A stretch of 36,811 bases of DNA from Duganella flavida (GTDB lineage: Bacteria; Pseudomonadota; Gammaproteobacteria; Burkholderiales; Burkholderiaceae_D), in NCBI RefSeq assembly GCF_009857445.1, contig NZ_WWCN01000029.1, positions 1-36,811 on the forward strand. The letters run 5' to 3'. The translations under genes and the position numbers were made by a program. Shown here piece after piece: positions 16,430-24,181 of the stretch. Below the pieces are notes generated by a model. The model was not told the origin of the DNA. It was given only the letters and a program-made list of their open reading frames with translations, and did not search any database. Numbering within the stretch: position 1 is the stretch's first letter; every line of letters starts with the position of its first letter.

Positions 16430-17143
16430 TTATTGAGTCTGCTCAGACTCGTCTTCAGGCAGCGGTACGGTTTTGGTGTGGCGGATGTCACGGCCTTCCA
16501 CCACGTAGATCACGTATTCCGCGATGTTCTTGGCGTGATCGCCAATGCGTTCGATGGCCTTGGCGACCCACAGGGTATCCAGTGCGGCCGAGATGGTGCG
16601 CGGATCTTCCATCATGAAGGTGATCAGGTTGCGCATGATCGAACGGAATTCGTGGTCGATCACGGCATCCTGCGCAATCAGCTGCAGTGCTTGTTTGCCG
16701 TCGTTGCGGGCGAAGGCGTCCAGCGCGTCGTGCAGCATGTCGCTGGTGTTGTTGGCGATGCCGCGCACCATCTCGTAGTGGTTGACCGTCACCGCGCCGC
16801 GCGCGTGCAGCTGCTTGGCGGTGCGGGCAATCTTGGTCGCTTCGTCGCCGATGCGCTCCAGATCGGTGATGACTTTGATGGTGGCCATGATGGTGCGCAG
16901 ATCGTTGGCGGCCGGCTGGCGGCGCACGATCAGGTGGCTGCACTGGTCGTCCAGCTGTACTTCCAGCTGGTTGACCGAGTCATCTTCGCGTATCACGCGG
17001 TCGGCGCGTTCGCTGTTACCGATGCGGAAGCAGGTCATGGCGTCGAGGAACTGGGTCTCGACGATGCCGCCCATCAGCAGCACCTTGCTGCGAATGGCTT
17101 CGAGTTCGTTGTCGTACTGTTTGGATGAATGCTCACCGATCAT
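16430..17143 (-). CDS. phoU: Phosphate signalling protein PhoU
   Basis: The start is the ATG at 17143, since GGAGAG lies 5 nt before it; a TTG four codons upstream overlaps this ribosome site. The 237-aa product has the two PhoU helical-bundle repeats. Each contains the metal-coordinating ExxxD-type region, visible as LERIGDEATKIAR in the first half and IERIGDHAKNIAEYV in the second. PhoU is a peripheral cytoplasmic protein that links PstB to PhoR and keeps the Pho regulon off when phosphate is sufficient. It lies between pstB and phoB in one transcription unit. Confidence 0.95.
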   Translation of the reverse strand: MIGEHSSKQYDNELEAIRSKVLLMGGIVETQFLDAMTCFRIGNSERADRVIREDDSVNQLEVQLDDQCSHLIVRRQPAANDLRTIMATIKVITDLERIGDEATKIARTAKQLHARGAVTVNHYEMVRGIANNTSDMLHDALDAFARNDGKQALQLIAQDAVIDHEFRSIMRNLITFMMEDPRTISAALDTLWVAKAIERIGDHAKNIAEYVIYVVEGRDIRHTKTVPLPEDESEQTQ

Positions 17144-17179
17144 GCTGCTCTCCAATTCGAATGCGTATTATAAGGTTGA

Positions 17180-17980
17180 TCAGCCGAAGCGGCCGGTGAT
17201 GTAGTCCTGGGTTTCCTTGCGGGCCGGATTCATGAAGATCTGGTCGGTCTCGCCGAATTCCACCAGCTCGCCCAGGTACATATAGGCGGTGTAGTCCGAG
17301 CAACGGGCTGCTTGCTGCATGTTGTGGGTGACGATGGCGATGGTGTAATCCTGCTTCAGCTCGCTGATCAGCTCTTCCACTTTCGAGGTCGAGATCGGGT
17401 CCAGCGCCGAGGTAGGTTCGTCCAGCAGCAGCACATCCGGTTTCACTGCCACGCCGCGCGCAATGCACAGGCGCTGTTGCTGACCGCCCGACAGCGACAG
17501 GCCGCTCTTGGTCAGCTTGTCTTTGACTTCAGTCCACAGCGCGGCTTTTTTCAGTGCCCATTCCACGCGCTCATCCATCTCGCCTTTCGACAGGTCTTCA
17601 TACAGGCGGACGCCGAAAGCGATGTTGTCGTAGATCGACATCGGGAACGGGGTCGGCTTCTGGAACACCATGCCGACTTTAGCGCGCAGCATGTTCAAGT
17701 CCTGGCCTTCTTCGAGGATGTTACGGCCGCGGTACATGATCGAACCTTCGGCGCGCTGGCCTGGGTACAGGTCATACATGCGGTTCAGCGTGCGCAGCAG
17801 GGTCGATTTGCCGCAACCCGATGGACCGATGAAGGCGGTCACTTGCTTCTCGTGGATGTTCAGGCTGACGTTATGCAGGCTCTGGGTTTTACCGTAGAAG
17901 AAGTTCAGGCTCGAAATTTCGATGGTGGTGCGTTTGCCGTTCATGGCGATGACGTTTTCTTGGCTCAGTTGCGTATTCAT
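17180..17980 (-). CDS. pstB: Phosphate ABC transporter ATP-binding protein PstB
   Basis: With the start at the ATG at 17980 the product is 266 aa, close to E. coli PstB; an upstream in-frame start would add 15 basic residues. No strong ribosome site is visible, and a further ATG lies at codon 13. All ABC ATPase motifs are present: Walker A GPSGCGKST (52-60), Q-loop FQKPTPFP, signature LSGGQQQR (163-170), Walker B VLLLDEPTSALD (183-194) and the switch His219 (IVTHNMQQAARCSD). It powers phosphate import through PstA/PstC and takes part in PhoR signalling. It lies 22 nt after pstA. Confidence 0.95.
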   Translation of the reverse strand: MNTQLSQENVIAMNGKRTTIEISSLNFFYGKTQSLHNVSLNIHEKQVTAFIGPSGCGKSTLLRTLNRMYDLYPGQRAEGSIMYRGRNILEEGQDLNMLRAKVGMVFQKPTPFPMSIYDNIAFGVRLYEDLSKGEMDERVEWALKKAALWTEVKDKLTKSGLSLSGGQQQRLCIARGVAVKPDVLLLDEPTSALDPISTSKVEELISELKQDYTIAIVTHNMQQAARCSDYTAYMYLGELVEFGETDQIFMNPARKETQDYITGRFG

Positions 17981-18002
17981 TGTATGGATTCGCTTAATCA
18001 GA

Positions 18003-18875
18003 TTAATTCGGGGCTTTTTGGGCAAACACGGTGCGCGAGATCACGTTCAGGGCCAGCACGCTGAAGGTCACCAGCAGTGCGCCGCCCCAAGCCAGGTCGC
18101 GCCAGTTGTCGTAAGGGCTCATGGCGAAACCGTAGATCACCACCGGCAAGTTGGCCATCGGTGCGTTCATGTCGGAGCTGAAGAACTGGTTGTTCAGCGC
18201 GGTGAACAGCAGCGGCGCAGTCTCGCCGGACACGCGGGCCACGGCCAGCAGCACGCCGGTGATCACGCCGGCCTTGACGGCGCGCAGGCGCACCATCATC
18301 GCGACTTTCCAGCGTGGTGCACCCAGCGCGAAAGCTGCTTCCAGCAGGCTGTTTGGCACCAGGCGCAGCATATTGTCGGTGGTACGCACCACCACCGGCA
18401 CGGCGATCAACGCCAGCGCCACCGAACCAGCGTAGCCGGAGTAGTGCTTGGCAGTGGCCACGTACAGGGCCCACACGAACATACCGATCACGATCGACGG
18501 TGCCGACAACATGATGTCGGTAACGAAGCGGGTGATGCTGGCGATCTTGTTTTCTTCGCCGTATTCAGCCAGGTAGATGCCGGCCAGGATACCGATCGGG
18601 GTCGAGATCAGGGTCGACAGGCCGACGATCAGCAAGCTGCCGAAGATCGCATTCAACAAACCGCCGCCTTCGCTGCCTGGCGCCGGGGTGGTTTGCGTAA
18701 ACATATTGATGCTCAGTGCGCCGAAGCCTTTGATGATCAGCGTCATCAGGATCCACGCCAGCACCAGCAGGCCAACCGACATGGCGGCCACCGACAACGC
18801 GATACCAATGCGGTGCATCAGCAGACGCTTGCGGTACACCGGATTCATCGCGGCTTTTTCCAGAGTTGCGCTCAT
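18003..18875 (-). CDS. pstA: Phosphate ABC transporter permease PstA
   Basis: The product is 290 aa with six predicted transmembrane segments. The ABC permease coupling loop (EAA-like) reads LLEAAFALGAPRWKVAMMV, which docks onto PstB. The stretch GGLLNAIFGSLLIVGLSTLI is typical of PstA. It forms the inner-membrane channel with PstC. Its start overlaps the pstC stop by one base (TAATG), which indicates translational coupling and equal production of the two permease subunits. Confidence 0.94.
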   Translation of the reverse strand: MSATLEKAAMNPVYRKRLLMHRIGIALSVAAMSVGLLVLAWILMTLIIKGFGALSINMFTQTTPAPGSEGGGLLNAIFGSLLIVGLSTLISTPIGILAGIYLAEYGEENKIASITRFVTDIMLSAPSIVIGMFVWALYVATAKHYSGYAGSVALALIAVPVVVRTTDNMLRLVPNSLLEAAFALGAPRWKVAMMVRLRAVKAGVITGVLLAVARVSGETAPLLFTALNNQFFSSDMNAPMANLPVVIYGFAMSPYDNWRDLAWGGALLVTFSVLALNVISRTVFAQKAPN

Positions 18876-19921
18876 TATTTGACGCCTTCCTTGCGAGACA
18901 TGCCAGCCAACATCAGCTTGGCGGCGGACAGAACGATAAAGGTAATTACGAACAGGATCAGTGCCAGTGCGAACAGCGACGAAGTGTGCAGCACGGTATC
19001 CGATTCGGCAAATTCATTGGCCAGCGTCGAAGCAATCGAGTTACCCGCTGCGAACAGCGACCACGACAGCTTGTTGGCGTTACCGATCACGAAGGTGACC
19101 GCCATGGTCTCGCCCAGCGCGCGGCCGAGGCCCAGCATGACGCCGCCGACGACGCCGGTCTTGGTGTAAGGCAGTACGATCTTGCGCACTACTTCCCAGC
19201 GGGTGCAGCCCAGGCCGTAAGCCGATTCTTTCAGCACTGCCGGAACGATTTCAAACACGTCACGCATCACCGAGGAAATGAACGGGATGATCATCACCGC
19301 CAGGATCAGTGCCGCGGTCAGGATGCCGATGCCCATGGTCGGGCCGCTGAAGAACTGGCCGATCAGCGGCAGTTGGCCGATGGTGTGTTTCAGGAATGGC
19401 TGCACGTAGTCGCCGAACAGCGGTGCAAACACGAACAAGCCCCACATGCCGTAGATGATCGATGGAATACCTGCCAGCAGCTCCACTGCCGTCCCCAGTG
19501 GACGGCGCAGGCCGGCTGGGCAAATCTCGGTCAGGAACAGCGCGATGCCGAACGATACCGGGAAGGCAATCAGCAGTGCGATGCCGGAAGTGGCCAGGGT
19601 GCCGACGATGGCGATCATGGCGCCATACTGGTCGTTGACCGGATCCCACTCAACGGTGGTGATGAAGGCCGGACCGAACTCCTTGAAGGCTGGCCAGGCG
19701 CCAACCATCAGCGAAATGATAATCCCCAGCAGCACTGCCAGCACGGACAGCGCGAACAGCATGGTGGTCTTGTGGAAGAAGAAATCCTGGATGCGCTGGT
19801 TGCGCATGGTGCGCAGCATGGACTGCATGGCAGCCTGCTCCGCAGCAGTTGCCTGCGCGGTGCTGATGTGCATGGCCGGCTCCGGTTTAGGTAGGGGCGT
19901 GGAAGTGATATCTGCGCTCAT
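18875..19921 (-). CDS. pstC: Phosphate ABC transporter permease PstC
   Basis: The product is 348 aa, slightly longer than E. coli PstC because of an N-terminal cytoplasmic extension of about 50 residues before the first membrane segment. The family features follow: PAFKEFGPAFITTVEWDPVNDQ in the first periplasmic loop (split here as PAFKEFGPAF and EWDPVND), ELLAGIPSIIYGMWGLFVF, and the coupling loop KESAYGLGCTRWEVVRKIVL. It pairs with PstA. It is separated from pstS by about 100 nt carrying two hairpins, the largest gap inside the operon, and is coupled to pstA by TAATG. Confidence 0.94.
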   Translation of the reverse strand: MSADITSTPLPKPEPAMHISTAQATAAEQAAMQSMLRTMRNQRIQDFFFHKTTMLFALSVLAVLLGIIISLMVGAWPAFKEFGPAFITTVEWDPVNDQYGAMIAIVGTLATSGIALLIAFPVSFGIALFLTEICPAGLRRPLGTAVELLAGIPSIIYGMWGLFVFAPLFGDYVQPFLKHTIGQLPLIGQFFSGPTMGIGILTAALILAVMIIPFISSVMRDVFEIVPAVLKESAYGLGCTRWEVVRKIVLPYTKTGVVGGVMLGLGRALGETMAVTFVIGNANKLSWSLFAAGNSIASTLANEFAESDTVLHTSSLFALALILFVITFIVLSAAKLMLAGMSRKEGVK

Positions 19922-19945
19922 ATTATTGTCTCGGTGGATGGTAGC

Positions 19946-19980
19946 TAGCCTGCGGATCCCGGGTTGGGCCCCGCAGGCTA
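19946..19980 (-). other. Intercistronic hairpin between pstS and pstC (distal)
   Basis: A perfect 10-bp inverted repeat (TAGCCTGCGG at 19946-19955 with CCGCAGGCTA at 19971-19980) encloses a 15-nt GC-rich loop. No T-run follows on the minus strand, so it is not a classical terminator. It is better read as an mRNA-stabilising or attenuating element downstream of pstS. Confidence 0.6.
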
Positions 19981-19983
19981 ACC

Positions 19984-20014
19984 CCCTCGCCGCCCGACTG
20001 AAGGCGGCGAAGGG
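19984..20014 (-). other. Intercistronic hairpin between pstS and pstC (proximal)
   Basis: An inverted repeat (19984-19994 with 20003-20014) gives 11 base pairs with one bulged A and an 8-nt loop. It starts 10 nt after the pstS stop on the minus strand and lacks a T-run. Together with the next hairpin it forms a tandem pair that could slow 3' decay of the pstS message or reduce transcription into pstC. Confidence 0.6.
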
Positions 20015-20023
20015 TAGTCCGGA

Positions 20024-21070
20024 TTAGTAGATGGCTTTGCCCGAAGCGTCTTTCAGGTTAGCTTTCCACGAATCTTGTACCAGCTTCACAACTGCTGCTG
20101 GCAGTGGAACGTAGTCCAGTTCGGTAGCAGCTGCGCCGCCGTTTTTGAAGGCCCAGTCGAAGAACTTGATGACTTCTTTGCCTTTGGCTGCGTCAGCCTG
20201 AGCTTTGTGCATCAGGATGAAGGACACGCCGGTGATAGGCCACGAGTTTTTGCCAGCCTGGTCGGTCAGCACCACGCCGAAGCCTGGGGTCTTGGTCCAC
20301 TCTGCGTTAGCGGCAGCGGCTTTGAAGAAGTCGTCGTCAGGCTGCAGGAAGTTGCCGTCCTTGTTTTTCAGCTGGGTGTGCGACATTTTGTTCTTTTTAG
20401 CGTAAGCCCACTCGACGTAGCCGATCGAACCTTTGATACGCTGTACGTTGGCTGCAACGCCTTCGTTACCTTTGCCGCCGACGCCGACGATCCATTTCAC
20501 AGCGGTCGAAGCGCCGATCTTGGTTTTGAATTCAGCATTGGTTTTCGACAGGAAGTCGGTGAACAGGAACGAGGTGCCCGAACCGTCAGCGCGGTGCACC
20601 ACGGTGATGTCGTCTGCTGGCAGTTTCACGCCTGGGTTCAGCGCGGTGATGGCTGCGTCGTTCCACTTGGTGATTTTGCCCAGGTAGATGTCAGCCACCA
20701 CTGGACCGGTCAGTTTCAGCTGGCCTGGGGTGATGCCGTCCAGGTTCACAACCGTCACAACGCCGCCCATGATGGCTGGGAACTGCATCAGGCCTTCTGC
20801 GTCCAGGTCAGCTGCGGTCAGCGGCATGTCCGACGCACCGAAATCAACGGTCTTGGCTTTGATCTGCTTGATGCCTGCGCCCGAACCAACGGACTGGTAG
20901 TTCAGGCCATTGCCGGTAGCGGCTTTGTACGACTCAGCCCACTTGGCGTAGATTGGGTACGGGAAGGTAGCGCCGGCGCCGGTCATATCGGCGGCGTGAG
21001 CGGCCGACGAGAAAGCCATTACAGCCGCTGCGCCAACCATCAGGGAAGAGATCAATTGTTTCAGTCGCAT
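20024..21070 (-). CDS. pstS: Periplasmic phosphate-binding protein PstS
   Basis: The ATG at 21070 is preceded by AAGGAC 7 nt upstream and gives 348 aa with a clear signal peptide (MRLKQLISSLMVGAAAVMAF, cleavage near AHA-AD at residue 26). In-frame starts further upstream would fall in the promoter. The mature protein opens with the PstS motif GAGATFPYPIYAKW. SVGSGAGIKQI, DFGASDMPL and RADGSGTSFLF supply the phosphate-contacting Ser, Asp, Arg and Thr residues. It binds phosphate in the periplasm and delivers it to PstCA. It is the first gene of the operon and stands directly behind a Pho box. Confidence 0.96.
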   Translation of the reverse strand: MRLKQLISSLMVGAAAVMAFSSAAHAADMTGAGATFPYPIYAKWAESYKAATGNGLNYQSVGSGAGIKQIKAKTVDFGASDMPLTAADLDAEGLMQFPAIMGGVVTVVNLDGITPGQLKLTGPVVADIYLGKITKWNDAAITALNPGVKLPADDITVVHRADGSGTSFLFTDFLSKTNAEFKTKIGASTAVKWIVGVGGKGNEGVAANVQRIKGSIGYVEWAYAKKNKMSHTQLKNKDGNFLQPDDDFFKAAAANAEWTKTPGFGVVLTDQAGKNSWPITGVSFILMHKAQADAAKGKEVIKFFDWAFKNGGAAATELDYVPLPAAVVKLVQDSWKANLKDASGKAIY

Positions 21071-21107
21071 TTCAAGTCCTTTGTTATGACAGGTTAGGAT
21101 GCTGCGC

Positions 21108-21141
21108 AGTCTAACGGTCCAATATGACAGCTTTATGACAT
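21108..21141 (-). promoter_or_regulatory. Pho box and -10 of the pstS promoter
   Basis: Read on the minus strand the bases 21141-21124 are ATGTCAT-AAAG-CTGTCAT: two 7-bp PhoB repeats separated by 4 bp, as in the E. coli CTGTCAT consensus. Ten nt further on, TAGACT (21113-21108) matches TATAAT in four of six positions, and no -35 is evident, as expected for PhoB-activated promoters. Transcription should start near 21100, about 30 nt before the pstS ATG. A further lone half-site (21092-21086) lies in the leader. Confidence 0.8.
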
Positions 21142-21254
21142 CGCCAAAATATTTCAAAAATATTCTTTTTCGGCCCCTTCCCTATGAGAACAAGCGGTTT
21201 GGCAGGCCTATATTACGCCTGCTTGTCATAATTGGCGGCCATTTATGACAGGGT

Positions 21255-21288
21255 TTGTCACGGACCTGTCATAATTAGTCTTTACACT
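21255..21288 (+). promoter_or_regulatory. Pho box and -10 of the ppk1-sixA promoter
   Basis: On the plus strand TTGTCAC-GGAC-CTGTCAT (21255-21272) is again two 7-bp PhoB repeats with a 4-bp spacer. TACACT (21283-21288) follows after exactly 10 nt and matches TATAAT in four of six positions. Start is expected near 21295, about 56 nt before the ppk1 ATG. Further half-sites lie at 21223-21229 (plus) and 21245-21251 (minus). Confidence 0.75.
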
Positions 21289-21350
21289 GTTGCAATCATT
21301 CTTCCTAAAACCAGATAGAATGGAATGACCAGCAAAGTGAACAAAAAGAC

Positions 21351-23447
21351 ATGAAGCCTGACCTGCATGCTGAAGTAAACAAGAACTCGGCCTTCCTGGA
21401 CCGGGAGCTGTCCCAATTGATGTTTAACCGCCGGGTGCTGGCGCAAGCCGAAGATAAAAGCATTCCTTTATTGGAGCGGCTGCGCTACCTGTGCATTGCA
21501 AGTAGCAACCTCGACGAATTCTTTGAAGTGCGCGTGGCCAGCCTGCTGGCGGCCGGCGCAGCGGACGGCACGCTGTCCACCCACCCTGCCCTGGTGGCCA
21601 CCCTGTCGCGCATCAGCAATGAGTGTCACGCGCTGGTGAGCCACCAATATGAACTCCTGAATACCGAAATCCTGCCCGAGATGGCGGCCAAGGGCATACA
21701 CCTGGTGCGCCACAACGAACGCAACGATGCGCAGCGCGCGTGGGTGAAAGAATATTTTGATACCGAAGTACGCCCGCTGCTGACGCCGATCGGCCTCGAT
21801 CCGGCCCACCCGTTCCCGCAAGTCGTCAACAAGAGTTTGAACTTCATCGTGCAACTGGGCGGCAAGGATGCGTTCGGGCGCGGCACCGGCATTGCGATTG
21901 TAAAAGCACCACGTGTGCTGCCGCGCGTGATCCGCCTGCCCGACCACTTGTCGAAGAATGGTGGCATTTCGTTCTGCCTGCTGTCCTCGGTGATCCACGC
22001 CCACATCTCCGACCTGTTTGCCGGCCGCGAAGTGATCGGCTATTCGCAGTTCCGCGTTACGCGCGACAGTGATTTGTGGGTCGATGAAGACGAGGTGAAA
22101 AACCTGCGCCAGGCCTTGAAGGGCGAGCTGGTCGGCCGCCAGTTCGGCGCCTCGGTGCGGCTGGAAGTGGCGAAGAACTGCCCGCCTGAATTGTCGCAAT
22201 TCCTGCTCGACCAGTTTGGTCTGCATCAGAGCCGGCTGTATGCGGTCAACGGCCCGGTGAATTTGGTGCGTTTGAACGAGATAATGGATCACGTGGAAAA
22301 TCCAGAACTGCGCTTCCCGCCGTTCTTCCCGGGCTTCGCGCAGAAGCAGGTGAACCAGGATATTTTCGTGGCCCTGCGTGAAAACGATATCCTGCTGCAC
22401 CACCCCTACCAGTCGTTCCAGACCGTGATCGATTTCATCCGCAGCGCTGCGCATGATCCGAGCGTGGTGGCGATCAAGCAGACTATTTATCGCACCGGCA
22501 TGAACTCGGACCTGATGGAATCGCTGATTACCGCTGCCAAGCTCGGCAAGGAAGTGACCGTCATTGTCGAGCTGAAGGCGCGCTTCGACGAGGAAGCCAA
22601 CATCAACTGGGCGGACAAGCTGGAACAAGCCGGCGCACAAGTGGTGTACGGCGTGGTCGGCCTGAAGACCCACGCCAAGGTGGCGCTGGTGATACGCCGC
22701 GAAGACAAAAAGCTGCGCTACTACGCCCACCTCGGCACCGGCAACTATCATCCGACCACCACCAAGTTCTACACCGACTTCGGCCTGCTGACCTGCCACC
22801 CGGGCATCGCGCAGGAAGTGAACGAGGTGTTCATCCATCTGACCTCGCTAACCAAGCCGCACCACCTCACCCATTTGTGGCTGGCGCCGTTCGCGCTGCA
22901 AAACGAAATCATCAAGGCCATCCGCAACGAAGCACGCATTGCGCGCGCGGGGCGGCCAGGCCGGATTATTGTTAAAATCAATGCGCTGGTAGACGAATCG
23001 GTCATCCGCGCTTTGTATGCGGCATCCAAGGACGGTGTGAAGATTGACCTGATCGTACGCGGCGCGTGCATGCTCAAGCCGGGCGTGCCGGGGCTGTCGG
23101 AAAATATCAAGGTGCGCTCGGTGATCGGCCGCTTCCTCGAACACAGCCGCATCTACTACTTCCGCAACGATCTGGAACACGACACCTACCTCGCCAGCGC
23201 CGACTGGATGAGCCGCAACCTGTTCCGCCGCATCGAAGTCGCCTTCCCGATTCTGGACAAGGCGCTGAAACGCCGGGTGATGGCTGAAGGCCTGAGCCCG
23301 TATTTGAAGGATAACCAGAACGCGTGGGAGCTGGAGCCGGACGGCCACTACCAACGCCGCAAGGCACGCGGCAAGCAAGCCACGTTCAGCGCACAACAGC
23401 ACTTGATGGAGACACTGGGCACACCCAATGGCCACCTTGGAGATTAA
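21351..23447 (+). CDS. ppk1: Polyphosphate kinase 1
   Basis: The product is 698 aa, the normal PPK1 length. It has the N-terminal helical domain (FLDRELSQLMFNRRVLAQAE), the head domain, and two phospholipase-D-like C-terminal domains. The two catalytic histidines are visible: His441 in GLKTHAKVALV, which becomes phosphorylated, and His598 in RFLEHSRIYYF. The ATP-site region AHLGTGNYHPTTTKFYTDFG follows the first. The enzyme reversibly transfers the ATP gamma-phosphate to growing polyphosphate at the membrane. It is divergent from pstS and has its own Pho box, so it should be induced on phosphate limitation. No ppx (exopolyphosphatase) is in the window. sixA follows after 3 nt. Confidence 0.96.
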   Translation: MKPDLHAEVNKNSAFLDRELSQLMFNRRVLAQAEDKSIPLLERLRYLCIASSNLDEFFEVRVASLLAAGAADGTLSTHPALVATLSRISNECHALVSHQYELLNTEILPEMAAKGIHLVRHNERNDAQRAWVKEYFDTEVRPLLTPIGLDPAHPFPQVVNKSLNFIVQLGGKDAFGRGTGIAIVKAPRVLPRVIRLPDHLSKNGGISFCLLSSVIHAHISDLFAGREVIGYSQFRVTRDSDLWVDEDEVKNLRQALKGELVGRQFGASVRLEVAKNCPPELSQFLLDQFGLHQSRLYAVNGPVNLVRLNEIMDHVENPELRFPPFFPGFAQKQVNQDIFVALRENDILLHHPYQSFQTVIDFIRSAAHDPSVVAIKQTIYRTGMNSDLMESLITAAKLGKEVTVIVELKARFDEEANINWADKLEQAGAQVVYGVVGLKTHAKVALVIRREDKKLRYYAHLGTGNYHPTTTKFYTDFGLLTCHPGIAQEVNEVFIHLTSLTKPHHLTHLWLAPFALQNEIIKAIRNEARIARAGRPGRIIVKINALVDESVIRALYAASKDGVKIDLIVRGACMLKPGVPGLSENIKVRSVIGRFLEHSRIYYFRNDLEHDTYLASADWMSRNLFRRIEVAFPILDKALKRRVMAEGLSPYLKDNQNAWELEPDGHYQRRKARGKQATFSAQQHLMETLGTPNGHLGD

Positions 23448-23450
23448 AGC

Positions 23451-23918
23451 ATGGACCTGATTTTATGGCGACACGCGGAAGCGGAAGATGCAGGACCGGG
23501 CATGAGCGACCTTGAACGGGCACTGACCACCAAGGGCCAGAAACAGGCGCGCCGCATGGGCCAGTGGCTCAACTCGCAGCTGGCGGACAGCTGCCGCATT
23601 CTCTCCAGCCCTGCCGTGCGCACGCTGCAAACGGTGGAAGCGCTGGGCCGTAAATTCAAGATCCATACCGACCTGGCGCCGGGCGCCGATCCGGCCGACA
23701 TCCTGAGGGCCGTCAACTGGCCAGGCAACAAGGAATCTGTGCTGGTAGTGGGCCACCAGCCGACGCTGGGCCAGGTGGCTTCCATGTTGATGACTGGTGA
23801 CGACCTGGAGTGGGACATCCGCAAAGCCAGCGCCTGGTGGTTTGCGCAACGCGAACCGGGCGATCCGCTGAGCGTGTATTTAAAAGCTGTAATGGCCGCC
23901 GACCTGGTTGTTAAATAG
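23451..23918 (+). CDS. sixA: Phosphohistidine phosphatase SixA
   Basis: The product is 155 aa. It opens with MDLILWRHAEAEDAG, where Arg7-His8 form the histidine-phosphatase RH(G/A) motif with Ala in the third place, as in SixA. ILSSPAVRTLQTVEAL supplies the second phosphate-pocket Arg, and VVGHQPTLGQVASML the second catalytic His. SixA removes phosphate from phosphohistidine on signalling proteins; in E. coli its target is in the nitrogen PTS. Its ribosome site (GGAG) lies within the last codons of ppk1, three nt separate the genes, and both probably share the Pho-controlled promoter. Confidence 0.92.
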   Translation: MDLILWRHAEAEDAGPGMSDLERALTTKGQKQARRMGQWLNSQLADSCRILSSPAVRTLQTVEALGRKFKIHTDLAPGADPADILRAVNWPGNKESVLVVGHQPTLGQVASMLMTGDDLEWDIRKASAWWFAQREPGDPLSVYLKAVMAADLVVK

Positions 23919-23977
23919 CTTGCAAAGCCAATAGCATCTGCTAAAGTTTAATTGCATCAACTCTGAGGGAGGCCATC

Positions 23978-24097
23978 ATGATGTTCACCTTGCTCACAAT
24001 GGGTATGTTCGGCGGCATGATTGCGCTAGTGGTGTATGAACTGGTGCAGGAAATGCGAGGCAGCAAACACAAACTGATCGACCGCTATCACGAATAG
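23978..24097 (+). CDS. Small single-span membrane protein (39 aa)
   Basis: An ATG at 23978 follows a strong ribosome site (GAGGGAGG, 23965-23972). It opens a 39-codon frame: MMFTLLTMGMFGGMIALVVY is one transmembrane helix, and ELVQEMRGSKHKLIDRYHE is a charged, probably cytoplasmic tail. No family is recognised. The good ribosome site and the clean helix-plus-tail layout argue that it is translated. A second ATG directly after the first could also serve as the start. A weak promoter-like pair (TTGCAA, 16 nt, TAAAGT) lies upstream at about 23920. A role as a small regulator of a membrane complex is conceivable but not shown. Confidence 0.6.
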   Translation: MMFTLLTMGMFGGMIALVVYELVQEMRGSKHKLIDRYHE

Positions 24098-24181
24098 CAC
24101 TTAGCTTCACTGAAGCCTACGGCGCCAGCGGCGTGTCCTACAAAGACAACGCCTCTCGCGCCGTTCAACGTTTACGAACGA

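Noticed and set aside
21468..22838. Long open frame (456 codons) opposite ppk1
   Set aside because: It is a shadow of ppk1 caused by codon bias. No ribosome site or family pattern was seen.
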